Of a DNA stretch of 64,000 bases, positions 55,913-64,000 are shown one piece after another. The notes under the pieces were generated by a model. That model saw only the letters and a program-made list of their open reading frames with translations, made no database searches and was not told the DNA's origin. Source of the DNA: Methanobacterium aggregans (GTDB taxonomy: Archaea > Methanobacteriota > Methanobacteria > Methanobacteriales > Methanobacteriaceae); NCBI RefSeq assembly GCF_017874455.1, contig NZ_JAGGLN010000006.1:56623-120622 (forward strand), read 5' to 3'. Numbering within the stretch: the first letter of the stretch is position 1; every line of letters begins with the position of its first letter. The position numbers and the translations under genes were made by a program.

Positions 55913-56139
55913 TTGAAAACTCTGCCTTTAATTAGAACTTTATCCCAATAACTTCAATCATCTCATGGTGTATTATTTTGTTATTGCTTAATCCCATTTT
56001 TGCTGATATCCCCCTTTTTTTAAAATAATGGACTTCACTTGGTTGGTTTCAAAATTCCATTCTACATCTTTTACTAACCTTATTTGGTCTCCAGATTCGT
56101 CTATACATCTTTATCAAGCACTTCATCTGATGTTTTCAT
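55913..56139 (-). pseudogene. PRC-barrel domain gene destroyed by three single-base deletions
   Basis: From ATG 56139 the frame gives MKTSDEVLDKDV and stops at TAG 56103. Shifting by one base gives IDESGDQIRLVKDVEWNF and TNQVKSIILKKGG. A second shift near 56005-56009 gives KMGLSNNKIIHHEMIEVIG, and a third at 55944-55946 gives DKVLIKGRVFKKG and a stop at 55915. Together this is a typical ~76-aa archaeal PRC-barrel protein. Each break fits loss of one base. The gene is upstream of and parallel to hsp20, as stress-linked PRC-barrel genes can be. Confidence 0.82.
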
Positions 56140-56219
56140 CTTTTTCTACTCTCCAACGAATCCATCTACATTCAGTTTCAGTATTGAAACTAGAAGCCTA
56201 TCACTTAATAATAATTATG

Positions 56220-56302
56220 TTGATATTTATTATTAAAACCTTTTATTTCTGTTGATCGTTACTATTAAAATTTTGTATCTATATTGATAATTATTATTAA
56301 AA
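56220..56302. repeat. Three 19-bp repeats at an exact 32-bp period
   Basis: TTGATatTTATTATTAAAA, TTGATcgTTActATTAAAA and TTGATaaTTATTATTAAAA begin at 56220, 56252 and 56284. The 13-base spacers differ. This lies just upstream of the decayed PRC-barrel gene. About three helical turns separate the copies, as for a factor binding one face of the DNA. Too short and AT-rich for CRISPR. Confidence 0.6.
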
Positions 56303-56881
56303 ATTTTCTATACTTGCATAAAAAAAGTTCATTTTCTGATCTACATTTAAAAAATAGCATCCAATGATTTAATATTAAAATATAAAAAACTCATACAGAA
56401 GTTGGGTGGTGGGCTTGTGTTGCATTCTGTAATATGATTCCAAAAGGCATGGTTAAAACTTGAATGAATTATCTATTATCTGTGTTAATATCTAGGGGTG
56501 TTCATTGATTTACAGTAATTTTCAACATTTTCTGGATTGATAGTATCGAAAACATGAAAAACATACAACTTTCAAGGATTTGGTGTATCCTACAAAGTTA
56601 ATCTTTGATAGTTTTTAAATTTTCCTTTTGAGCATTTAACTTAAACTGGCAAAACATAACTTTTACCAATTTATGCATATATCCTGGTTGTATAATATGT
56701 GGGCTGCAACCAGTACAACTGGCAAGAGTATGAATTCAGAATCTGCAAGTGTTTGGGAGGATTTAATCCTCTTTAAATTAAATTTTAATCCAAAATTTGG
56801 ATTTTAAAATTTTTCTCCATAAAAAAGAAGAGTCAGTTAGGAACTGGGGTTATAAAAGGTTAAAAATAAGTTAAATCTGAT
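56303..56881. other. Long AT-rich region, no supported gene
   Basis: Only a 44-codon plus-strand frame at 56673-56807 (WAATSTTGKSMNSESASVWE inside) looks faintly protein-like; it has no recognisable family. The end of the region lies just downstream of the flavodoxin-fusion gene. Nothing else is visible. Confidence 0.4.
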
Positions 56882-57826
56882 TTAAAATGTTAATATCTGT
56901 TTTGTGTCCCAACCTCCCTTTCTGAATTTGTGGTAAAGAAATTCAACCCTTTTTAAACCTATTTTTATTATATTCATATCCACAGGCAGAGATTCAATAA
57001 CAGTCCGATTAATCCCCTTTAAATCAATTATATCCCAGTATTCACTGCTTGATTTCTGGATTATATCACATTTTCCAGTTATCTGCATCCCTGCAAGGCT
57101 TGCCATTCCATTGTAGGGGTCGTGGATTGCAAGGGAAACATTCTGGTTCATGATTAAATTGGCAAATTTTTCCCCACCCTCTGTTAAGATGTAAATGAAT
57201 CCATCACTGTAGAAGTATTCCAGTGGAGTTGCCCTGACCCTGTTTTTAAATGATGTGGCAAGTGTGCAGGTGTTGTGGGATAGGAGAAAATCTTCCACGT
57301 AAACCCTGAGCTTTGAGGGATCCAACCTTTTTACAAGATCTTCCTTGAGATTTTTAAGTTCAAGGGAGTACTCTATCACCTCTTCCATGCTGAAGAAATC
57401 CATATCCTCAAATGGAAGGTCAGCTTGTTTCAGGAAGGATTCAAGGGTCTTATAATCCTCCAGATCAAGGTTGTTCAGCTTCAACCGGCCGCCGATGGTA
57501 TCTTTACTCACAATATTGTTTCCAAAAAGCTTCTCAAGGGTTTTAAGGTTTTCAATACCTCCCTTACGGTCTATGCACGTGCAGAAAAGGGCCACTGGTT
57601 TTTCGGAGAGCCAGTCACGATTTTCATTAATGAATCCTCTGATCTTTGGGTCAACATCTCCCCTGTAGATTGGAGAGCCTAAAACAACGAAGTCAAAGTC
57701 CTGATATTCAGTTTTGAACTCATCAACAACGCAGTGTACTGCAGGTCCCAGGATCAATGCAATGGTTTTGGCAACAACTCTGGTTGAACCGTATCTGCTC
57801 TCATAAACAACGAGTGTTCTCTGCAT
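56882..57826 (-). CDS. Flavodoxin domain fused to PNPOx-like flavin-binding domain
   Basis: 314 aa. Residues 1-~150 are a flavodoxin/HemG-like domain: VVYESRYGSTRVVAKTIA (FMN phosphate loop), FVVLGSPIYRGDVDP, and CTCIDRKGG. Residues ~185-314 look like the split-barrel PNPOx/FMN-binding fold: LSHNTCTLATSF..VRATPLEYFY, GFIYILTEGGEKFANL and SLAIHDPYNGM. So one chain holds two flavin-binding domains, probably a redox enzyme passing electrons between them. AGGAG lies upstream of the ATG. Single gene. Partner and substrate are unknown; the fusion is known to me in other methanogens, though I cannot name a function. Confidence 0.8.
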   Translation of the reverse strand: MQRTLVVYESRYGSTRVVAKTIALILGPAVHCVVDEFKTEYQDFDFVVLGSPIYRGDVDPKIRGFINENRDWLSEKPVALFCTCIDRKGGIENLKTLEKLFGNNIVSKDTIGGRLKLNNLDLEDYKTLESFLKQADLPFEDMDFFSMEEVIEYSLELKNLKEDLVKRLDPSKLRVYVEDFLLSHNTCTLATSFKNRVRATPLEYFYSDGFIYILTEGGEKFANLIMNQNVSLAIHDPYNGMASLAGMQITGKCDIIQKSSSEYWDIIDLKGINRTVIESLPVDMNIIKIGLKRVEFLYHKFRKGGWDTKQILTF

Positions 57827-58059
57827 ATCACCAAACTCCTACTTCGTCTTATAAAATACCCATGGATGGCATAATTTTTTAAGATCAGTTAAACAATAAT
57901 TATTAAAGGAATAATATATAAATCTATACGTTGAACAGTTGAAAATGGTTAGATCTACATATACTCACTCGAAAATCAATGAAACGATTGCCTCCAATCT
58001 TTATTCACTTTTTTGGGGATAAAAATTTTCAGAATAAATTTTAAAAATCTTGTCCCATT

Positions 58060-59247
58060 TTATTCAGGTTCTTCAGATAACCCAAGGTACTTTGCAGCGG
58101 TGTTGATGGTTGAACCCTGTATGAGGGCAGATGTTATTGTTATGAAGAAGACAACGTTGAATATCAGGTCTGCACCAGTTACTCCTGCAACTATGGGGTA
58201 CGTGGCGAGTATTATGGGAACAGCACCCTTGATACCAACCCATGAAATGAATATCTGGTCTTTAAATCCAACCCTGAATGGTGAAAGACATATAAAGACT
58301 GCAAGGGGACGTGCAACCAGAATCAAAAAGAGGGAGATTAAAATTCCCACACCCATAACTGGTATCATTTGAGAGGGGAATACAAGAAGTCCAAGTGTTA
58401 AAAACATGATGATCTGCATGAGTAGGGCCATACCATCGTGAAACTGAATCTGCTCTTTTTTATGGACAAAATCACTATTTCCAAGGATCAAAGCTGCAAT
58501 GTAAACACTCAAATAACCATTTCCGCCCACATAATTGGTTAAAGAGAAGATTAAAATCGCTAATGCAATTGTGAGAACAGGGTAAAGTCCTTCAAGGTGA
58601 AGTTTGATCCTGTTTATTATTTCCACCATACCCTTTCCAGAGAGAATACCCAGAAGCACCCCAAGACCAATGGACTGTATTAGGGACATTACCATTGCAG
58701 GGAGGGAAGTTTCAGGATTGAGTATCAGGAATATAATGGTCACTGTTAAAAAGTAAGCCATTGGATCGTTACTTCCACTTTCAAGCTCCAGAAGGTGTTC
58801 TAAATTGTTTTTCAGGCCTGATTTTTTGGATCGGAAAATAGAAAAAACAGCAGCTGCATCAGTTGAGGATATGATTGAACCAATCAGGAAGGATTCCATA
58901 ATTGGGAATCCTGTAACCCAATTAATGAAAAATCCAACAGTCAAGCTTGTTATTAAAACGCCTACTGTTGAAAGGCCCACACCCTTCCAGAGCACAGGTT
59001 TCACATCTCCCCATTTTGTATCTAATCCTCCTGAAAAGAGAATGAAGATCAGTGCAATTATTCCTACAAACTGCACTATGTATGGGTCATCAAAATAGAT
59101 TCCACCTATTCCTTCAGAACCCGCAAGCATCCCTATTAAAAGGAAGAAGAGGAGTGATGGAACTCCCAACCTGTGGGATGTTTTGCTTAGGACTATGCTT
59201 ATAAAAAGTAGGAGTGAACCCAGTAAAAGAAATTGTTCAGGACCCAT
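58060..59247 (-). CDS. CPA1-type K+(Na+)/H+ antiporter (NhaP2-like membrane part)
   Basis: 395 aa with about twelve membrane helices. Signature residues are present: Thr129-Asp130 in ISSTDAAAVFSIF and Asn160-Asp161 in ELESGSNDPMAYF, the ion-binding ND motif of electroneutral CPA1 exchangers. The start HRLGVPSLLFFLLIGMLAG and the SGGLDTKW segment are typical of potassium/proton antiporters of the NhaP2 group. The regulatory C-terminal TrkA-C domain seen in bacterial relatives is missing. It probably helps ion and pH balance at the cell membrane. Single gene. Confidence 0.87.
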   Translation of the reverse strand: MGPEQFLLLGSLLLFISIVLSKTSHRLGVPSLLFFLLIGMLAGSEGIGGIYFDDPYIVQFVGIIALIFILFSGGLDTKWGDVKPVLWKGVGLSTVGVLITSLTVGFFINWVTGFPIMESFLIGSIISSTDAAAVFSIFRSKKSGLKNNLEHLLELESGSNDPMAYFLTVTIIFLILNPETSLPAMVMSLIQSIGLGVLLGILSGKGMVEIINRIKLHLEGLYPVLTIALAILIFSLTNYVGGNGYLSVYIAALILGNSDFVHKKEQIQFHDGMALLMQIIMFLTLGLLVFPSQMIPVMGVGILISLFLILVARPLAVFICLSPFRVGFKDQIFISWVGIKGAVPIILATYPIVAGVTGADLIFNVVFFITITSALIQGSTINTAAKYLGLSEEPE

Positions 59248-59501
59248 AATTAATATTTATTTTATCTCCTTTTATATAGTTTATTTTTTGACAAAGCGGG
59301 TTATTAACCTATTATAAATTTCAAAGGGCAATATATTAAAAATAGCATGAAAAATGGAGAATATATCTTGAACCTATGATTTTTGGATTGAGAATTCTTC
59401 TTCCCTCCATAAGTATTAACTTTGGGGTGCAAATAGATTACTATTAAAAATATGGCAAAATATATGTTGGAGATGGATCATAAGAACTCCATGGTGATAA
59501 A

Positions 59502-61001
59502 ATGTTTGAGATATACGAAAAAATGGTAAATGAAGCTATTGCAGCTCAAAAAGCAGATGTAGAAACCATTAAGAAGAATAGGGGAGGAAACTTTAAGGTA
59601 ACGGATACAAAAGCATATCTTGATGTTGTAAATAAAATGGGAGTGGCAGACGGTCAAAGTAAATCTGTAATAGATTTGCACGTTGATTCAGTTAATGCAC
59701 ACTACAGCACTCTCTCAAATCTCACAGACACAGTAAGACCAGAAGACGATCCATTCGTGGAGCATTACCAAACACCTGCAGTCCTTGAAATATTGTATGA
59801 AGAGGATGAAACATTCAAAAAAAGTACAGACAAATTTATAGAAGCCATAGGAAAATCAGAGGCACTCATAGGCAAAGAGGTTGTACGTAGATATGGGGGA
59901 TTCTACGGGCCAACATGTGTGGTTGACTTCGCACTCATACCTGGAAGCACAAGTAACATTGTAAACCAGATACTCAAAGGAGTGGATATTCCATTGAAAC
60001 ACAAACAGGCACTGCTTTCAGCAAAATCATGGGGTATGAACACATCCTACGGTATAGGAGAAACCTTTGCAAAGCAGGTAGAATCTGGAGCAACACTCAC
60101 AAAAGCCATTGAAAATGAAATAGATATGATAAAAAGGATATATGAAAGTCCAATAGATGCTCAGACAGAACTCATGAACGCAGCAGGACATGAATCCTTT
60201 GACGTCAACAAGTACATGCTCAACTACAAAAAGAAAATGGAAAAAACAGTTAAAAATGCAGTTGACGATGGAGTTCACTACGGTAACATAGTAACAGTTC
60301 CAGCTTACTGTGTTGGGGACATATCACACCACATAGCCCAATCAACCTACAACATGTGCAAAGATGATATGATCATGGCTGTTATAGAAGCAACAACAGC
60401 TGTAATGGAATCAACACTCAAAAAAGCAATACCTTCATTTAAAAGTGAGTATCAACCATTATCACTTGCAACAGGCTCATCTGCATGTGCAGTTGAATAC
60501 ATATTGGAATTAGATGGGTTTAACGCACCAATGATAGTAAGTCTTCTAACAGAGAGGTTCCACAACTATGTTCAGCTCTACGCAGACCGGGGTGCAGCAG
60601 CAGAACTCCACAACTGTGACTTCATGGACATGATATACAGGGGATGGAACTACCTTGACAAGGCAAGAAGAATGAAAAACGGCTCAGGAGAACCACTCGA
60701 ACCAAACGTTGCAGGATTCAAGGTTGACCTGGAACCATTAAATCAAAACGAGGTTTTAATGAATCCTCAGCGCTATGCATATCCTGCATGTGCCATATCT
60801 GTAAGGTTCTCAAGTTTAATGCGTCTTGCTGATTATCCATGTCTCCTTACAAGTGAACCTGTAACAGCCACCATGATGACCAACATCATTGCAATGCACA
60901 AGGAAAGTCCAGCTTCACCTGCAAGGGTCTGCAAAGACTGTGCATCTGCATCCCTCGTTGACTTCAGACATGATTACTGCCAGTGGAAAGAGGCAGTTTA
61001 A
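59502..61001 (+). CDS. DUF2193 family protein
   Basis: 499 aa, a protein family I know only from methanogens and some anaerobes. Noted segments: RPEDDPFVEHYQTPAVLEIL near residue 85, YGGFYGPTCVVDFALIPGS, SAKSWGMNTSYGIG, VPAYCVGDISHHIAQSTYNMC, and a C-terminal cysteine group CKDCASASLVDFRHDYCQW. The conserved Cys and His suggest a cofactor or metal site. No membrane or signal segments. GGTGAT stands three bases before the ATG. The DUF2180 zinc protein and aquaporin genes follow on the same strand, 59 bases and directly adjacent, so they form a probable operon. Function is not known. Confidence 0.82.
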   Translation: MFEIYEKMVNEAIAAQKADVETIKKNRGGNFKVTDTKAYLDVVNKMGVADGQSKSVIDLHVDSVNAHYSTLSNLTDTVRPEDDPFVEHYQTPAVLEILYEEDETFKKSTDKFIEAIGKSEALIGKEVVRRYGGFYGPTCVVDFALIPGSTSNIVNQILKGVDIPLKHKQALLSAKSWGMNTSYGIGETFAKQVESGATLTKAIENEIDMIKRIYESPIDAQTELMNAAGHESFDVNKYMLNYKKKMEKTVKNAVDDGVHYGNIVTVPAYCVGDISHHIAQSTYNMCKDDMIMAVIEATTAVMESTLKKAIPSFKSEYQPLSLATGSSACAVEYILELDGFNAPMIVSLLTERFHNYVQLYADRGAAAELHNCDFMDMIYRGWNYLDKARRMKNGSGEPLEPNVAGFKVDLEPLNQNEVLMNPQRYAYPACAISVRFSSLMRLADYPCLLTSEPVTATMMTNIIAMHKESPASPARVCKDCASASLVDFRHDYCQWKEAV

Positions 61002-61060
61002 AGACTTTTTTAACACTTTTTTTTAAGACATTTTTTAAAATAAAGGTTGGAGGATATAAT

Positions 61061-61270
61061 ATGAAGTGTTACATCTGTGCAAAGGAAGGAAAGGACACTG
61101 ATGCTGTTGCAATGTGCATAGTTTGTGGTATGGGGCTCTGTATGGACCACCTTGTAAGGGAAGATGTGGATGTGTGGGAGGGAGGTTATCCATTCCCAGC
61201 TCAGAGAATGAAAAAAGTTCTTCCAAGGATACTGTGCCCTGAGTGTTACAATGCAATGGGTGGTGGATGA
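61061..61270 (+). CDS. DUF2180 family zinc-binding protein
   Basis: 69 aa, cysteine-rich: Cys3-x-x-Cys6, Cys19-x-x-Cys22, Cys27-x-x-His30 and a final CPEC pair, enough for two zinc sites. The wording CYICAKEGKDTDAVAMC and CMDHLVRED is that of DUF2180. GGAGG followed by atataat lies before ATG 61061; a longer reading from 60983 is only the spacer after DUF2193. Its TGA is directly followed by the ATG of the aquaporin gene, so the two are tightly coupled. Role unknown, possibly a protein or RNA binder. Confidence 0.84.
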   Translation: MKCYICAKEGKDTDAVAMCIVCGMGLCMDHLVREDVDVWEGGYPFPAQRMKKVLPRILCPECYNAMGGG

Positions 61271-62011
61271 ATGGCAAACCTCACAAAAAGGTGCCTTGCA
61301 GAATTCATAGGAACATTCTTCCTGGTTTTCATGGGTACTGGGGCTGCGGCCATAACCCTAATGATAAGCCATGGTGTTACAACTCCTAATGCATTCAACA
61401 TTGGAATAGGTGCCCTTGGAGGATTGGGGGATTGGCTTGCAATTGGTCTTGCATTTGGATTTGCAATAACAGCATCCATATATGCCCTGGGCAACGTATC
61501 AGGTGCTCATATAAACCCAGCAGTTACACTGGGTTTGTGGTCTGTTAAGAAGTTCCCAGGAAGGGATGTTGTTCCTTACATAGGTTCACAGCTTGCAGGA
61601 GCATCAGTTGCAAGCCTGCTCCTTGCAGGAATACTGGGGATGGGTGCTGTAACCATTGGCGGTCTTGGTGCAACTGTACCATTCCAGGGTGTTGGATACA
61701 TCCAGGCAATAGTGGCAGAGGCAGTTGGAACTTTCCTTTTAATGATTGCAATAATGGGTGTTGCAGTTGATAAAAGGGCAACACCCGGATTTGCAGGACT
61801 TATCATAGGACTCACAGTTGCAGGTGTAATCACAACCCTGGGTAACATAACTGGATCTTCACTGAACCCTGCAAGGACATTCGGACCATTTTTAGGGGAT
61901 ATACTCCTTGGAGGGACCAACTTCTGGAACTACTTCCCAATATATGTGATTGGGCCTGTATTGGGGGCTGTACTTGCAGCATTTGCCTACCAGTACATGA
62001 CCAGCGACTGA
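61271..62011 (+). CDS. aqpM: Aquaporin AqpM
   Basis: 246-aa six-helix channel of the MIP family. Two NPA boxes at 82-84 (GAHINPAVTLG) and 199-201 (GSSLNPARTFGP). The selectivity filter reads Phe62, Ile187, Ser196, Arg202, the same residues and numbers known for AqpM of Methanothermobacter marburgensis, an intermediate between water channels and glycerol channels. It would pass water and small neutral molecules, perhaps H2S or CO2, through the cell membrane. Last gene of the DUF2193-DUF2180-aqpM unit; it starts directly at the upstream stop. T-rich runs at about 62090-62115 fit termination. Confidence 0.94.
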   Translation: MANLTKRCLAEFIGTFFLVFMGTGAAAITLMISHGVTTPNAFNIGIGALGGLGDWLAIGLAFGFAITASIYALGNVSGAHINPAVTLGLWSVKKFPGRDVVPYIGSQLAGASVASLLLAGILGMGAVTIGGLGATVPFQGVGYIQAIVAEAVGTFLLMIAIMGVAVDKRATPGFAGLIIGLTVAGVITTLGNITGSSLNPARTFGPFLGDILLGGTNFWNYFPIYVIGPVLGAVLAAFAYQYMTSD

Positions 62012-62417
62012 AAATGGACAATAAAATGATTTGAACTATTTAATGGAAAAGATGTTGGTAGGAATACTTCTCCCATCACATATTTTTTTTTATTCAATTT
62101 TTTTTATTCTTTAACAAACATTCCAAATATAAATATTTTGTATATTAATTTAAAATACTCCTTTTAAGGTAAATATTAATTTAAAGTGATTTTTATAGGG
62201 AAGAAGGATTAATTTTCAATTGATAACTCTATTAATATGTTTAATAAGTTATTTTTACTATTATTTTTAGTTTAAAATGGAATCTGAAGAGATTTTTAAA
62301 GGGATAAATACATAGAACAATATAAAAATTAAAGAAAGTTAAAAGAATTTGCACATGATCTTCAAGATAAACAAAAAAAAAGATCATGCATTGATTCATA
62401 ATTTCAAGGAGTATAAC
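62012..62417. other. Intergenic region with terminator-like T-runs, TATA box and leader hairpin
   Basis: T8-T9 runs near 62090-62115 follow aqpM. aatataaaaatt at 62319-62330 is a TATA box. In the predicted leader, CATGATCTT (62354-62362) and AAGATCATG (62380-62388) form a perfect nine-pair stem before the ribosome site AAGGAG at 62406-62411. The rest is AT-rich and empty. Confidence 0.6.
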
Positions 62418-63371
62418 ATGCCCTCACATAATGATTTAGAAGTCCATGAATTAAAGGAAGAACTCTTAAAGGAACACGAAGGAGATTCAGTTGAAGATTT
62501 CTTTGATGGTGAAGAGTTAGAAACAAAGTACGGCCCTTGCTACAAGATCACAAACCACACTTCACTCAAATTAAACACCCTAAAACAGGATAAAGCTAAA
62601 AATAAGATATTAAATGATTTAAAATTGTTGAATGGTATTGGGGAGTCACGGGAGAGAACTCTGAACCAGGATGGCTACAAGAACCTAAGAGATCTGGTTG
62701 AACATCCTAGATTTGGGGAATCTGCATCAACCCTACTTGAAGTCATTGATGAATCTGATGCTTCCAGACTATCAGAATGCATATCTTGCAGGTATCCCAA
62801 GTCCCATCCCCTGATGCTTTGCTCATCAGTTTTCCATGAAACTGAAAATCTTGTTTTTATGGACATAGAAACCATGGGACTTAAAGATGTTCCATTAATT
62901 CTTATAGGGGTTGCAGAAATGTCTGGTGATGATGTTGAGGTTAACCAGTACCTTCTGCGAAATTTACATGAAGAAAATGCCGCCATTGAAGGATTTTTAT
63001 CACACCTACACGAGAAAAGTGTTTTTGTAACCTTCAACGGTCAAACATTTGATGTTCCCTACATAAAAAACAGGATGTACTACTATGGAATCAAAAAAAA
63101 GATGACAAGGGACCACCTTGACCTCATGCACTTCTCAAGACGTGCCTGGGGTGCTCAACTTCCAAACTGTCAGTTACAAACCCTTGAAAAACATCTCTTT
63201 GGAATGGAAAGGCAGGGAGATGTGCCAAGTAGTAAGGTACCGGCTTTTTACAAAACTTACCTTGAAACAGGAAACATAGGGCCTTTAGTCCCAATAGTTG
63301 AACACAACAGGGAAGATATTGTAACCCTTGTAAAACTCCTCTCCAGACTCTACGATGAAGTTGAAGTTTAA
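62418..63371 (+). CDS. RNase H-fold exonuclease (YprB-like)
   Basis: 317 aa from ATG 62418, chosen because AAGGAG lies six bases upstream; a TTG at 62349 would add 23 poor residues at the very start of the transcript. The middle has a helix-hairpin-helix-like part (LLNGIGESRERTLNQDGY). The C-terminal ~170 residues are a DnaQ/RNase H-type 3'-5' exonuclease: VFMDIETMG with Asp149 and Glu151, VTFNGQTFDVPYI, and HNREDIVTL with Asp300. Likely a DNA or RNA exonuclease (DEDD type, PF13482 group) in repair. Single gene with its own promoter and a stem in the leader. Confidence 0.85.
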   Translation: MPSHNDLEVHELKEELLKEHEGDSVEDFFDGEELETKYGPCYKITNHTSLKLNTLKQDKAKNKILNDLKLLNGIGESRERTLNQDGYKNLRDLVEHPRFGESASTLLEVIDESDASRLSECISCRYPKSHPLMLCSSVFHETENLVFMDIETMGLKDVPLILIGVAEMSGDDVEVNQYLLRNLHEENAAIEGFLSHLHEKSVFVTFNGQTFDVPYIKNRMYYYGIKKKMTRDHLDLMHFSRRAWGAQLPNCQLQTLEKHLFGMERQGDVPSSKVPAFYKTYLETGNIGPLVPIVEHNREDIVTLVKLLSRLYDEVEV

Positions 63372-63425
63372 GGGCTTGGAAGTTTAAGAGGAAGTTTTTA
63401 AGAAGATTCTAATTTTAGGAAAGTT

Positions 63426-63446
63426 CTGCGAAACAAGTTTTTGCAG
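63426..63446 (+). terminator. Hairpin after the exonuclease gene
   Basis: CTGCGAAA and TTTTGCAG pair over eight bases (one G-T) around a five-base loop, about 55 bases after the stop codon, and are followed by T-rich DNA. Likely 3' end of the exonuclease transcript. Confidence 0.45.
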
Positions 63447-63492
63447 TATTTTCTATTATCTTTGTCAATCTACAGCTTGGCTGTATAGTATG

Positions 63493-63567
63493 TGCTACGA
63501 TTTAAGGCGTTGGCCGGAGTGTGAGAATTATCACTCTATGAAGGCTGTTTTTCCAGTCGTAGCGAAA
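63493..63567 (+). ncRNA. Structured RNA candidate, H/ACA-like fold
   Basis: TGCTACGA (63493-63500) pairs with TCGTAGCG (63557-63564) over eight bases. Inside, an 11-base and a 10-base strand face each other like a pseudouridylation pocket. Then GGCC (63512-63515) pairs with GGCT (63543-63546), an asymmetric internal loop with tatgaa follows, and GAGTG/CACTC (63517-63521, 63532-63536) closes the tip. AAA follows the lower stem where an ACA-type box would be. The region is clearly richer in G/C than other spacers here and has no protein frame. The order stem, pocket, stem, kink-like loop, stem is that of archaeal H/ACA guide RNAs, but the box is imperfect. Confidence 0.45.
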
Positions 63568-63681
63568 TGTATGAGGACTTGAACCCTTTGCGAATAGCAG
63601 AATTGTTCTTGTTTGATGTTGGACTTTCGTATGTGAAAGAAATTTTTTTATGTGGTAGATTTTTTTGTGGTGATATTTGAT

Positions 63682-63700
63682 TGTCTATTTCAAGTAGACA
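63682..63700. promoter_or_regulatory. Inverted repeat upstream of the rRNA promoter
   Basis: TGTCTA (63682-63687) and TAGACA (63695-63700) are a perfect six-base inverted repeat, some 65 bases before the rRNA TATA box. Could be an upstream regulatory site or the end of the preceding RNA. Confidence 0.35.
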
Positions 63701-63763
63701 GATAACAATGTTCCATAAGAAAAATGTGATTCATATAAAACCCGCTTTTAAATTTAATTCCAA

Positions 63764-63780
63764 ATATATATTATAAATAC
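63764..63780 (+). promoter_or_regulatory. rRNA operon promoter TATA box
   Basis: atatatattataaatac is a strong archaeal TATA element. Transcription should start about 25 bases downstream, near 63795-63800, leaving a very short leader of about 30 bases before the mature 16S end. No other TATA-like element as good lies between here and the rRNA. Confidence 0.6.
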
Positions 63781-63826
63781 TTCCATAGTGTGTTTTTTAA
63801 GACCATCCGTCTGATTTTAAACGTGT

Positions 63827-64000
<174 letters not shown>

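Noticed and set aside
56028..56255. 75-aa plus-strand open frame in the gap after hsp20
   Set aside because: It is the shadow of the decayed PRC-barrel gene on the other strand, and its own sequence is poor in protein-like order.
56220..56302. CRISPR array
   Set aside because: Repeats are 19 bases, imperfect and AT-rich, with 13-base spacers, only three copies, and no cas genes in the window.
59502..61001. Methylamine-type methyltransferase
   Set aside because: The size is similar, but there is no in-frame amber codon and the sequence order fits DUF2193.
63575..63600. tRNA on the minus strand upstream of 16S
   Set aside because: GGACTTGAACCC resembles an antisense T arm, but only three of five stem pairs form and no acceptor or anticodon arm can be folded.

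Overview
The window comes from a mesophilic methanogenic archaeon of the order Methanobacteriales, most likely a Methanobacterium. The evidence is the first ~170 nt of a Methanobacterium-type 16S rRNA at the right edge, an AqpM-type aquaporin next to DUF2193 and DUF2180 genes, TATA-box promoters, GGTGAT/GGAGG ribosome binding sites and AT-rich DNA. A tRNA-Leu(CAA) gene lies at the left edge.

From about 0.5 to 43.3 kb the window is a dense defence and DNA-processing island. In order it holds: a Mre11/Rad50-like pair (YhaO/YhaN type); a McrBC-type operon with a DUF6884-like third gene; a second McrB-McrC-Mrr operon whose mrr is cut by an in-frame TAG; three small genes (unknown, DUF1802, DUF365); a four-gene type III restriction-modification operon (SNF2 helicase, DUF4391, Mod, Res); a SAP-SWIM-nuclease-like protein; a catalytically dead LAGLIDADG protein fused to a ribbon-helix-helix domain; a PUA-like / BrxD-like ATPase / Lhr-like helicase operon facing a 940-aa protein with four zinc-ribbon plus winged-helix-like repeats; a YkvA-like protein; two proteins sharing one N-terminal zinc ribbon (RQC-HRDC-HEAT, and NERD nuclease with membrane anchor); a UvrD-like helicase broken by a one-base frameshift; DUF488; and a RelBE-type toxin-antitoxin pair.

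From 43.3 to 49.4 kb are an LtrA-like membrane protein, three small membrane proteins, and a secreted C39 cysteine peptidase that carries a bacteriocin-type leader and a basic C-terminal cargo in the same chain. Its promoter holds three overlapping inverted repeats. A secreted orphan protein follows, then gene remnants. From 49.4 to 54.3 kb is a small surface or modified-sugar cluster: GT2 glycosyltransferase, DegT aminotransferase, a secreted protein, an ATP-grasp enzyme and a phosphoesterase. From 54.3 to 59.2 kb are degenerate ~60-bp repeats, an Hsp20 with a duplicated charged N-terminal extension, a PRC-barrel gene destroyed by three single-base deletions, 32-bp-period repeats, a flavodoxin/PNPOx fusion and a CPA1 antiporter. 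From 59.5 kb to the end the DNA is housekeeping: DUF2193-DUF2180-aqpM, an RNase H-fold exonuclease, a structured RNA candidate, and the rRNA promoter with the 16S start.

The strongest candidates for undescribed biology are the zinc-ribbon repeat protein with its PUA-BrxD-Lhr operon, the self-contained C39 peptidase-leader-cargo protein with its small membrane neighbours, the RecQ tail without a helicase beside a NERD protein with the same zinc ribbon, and the dead LAGLIDADG-RHH protein. All function calls rest on motif recognition by eye. No database search was run.
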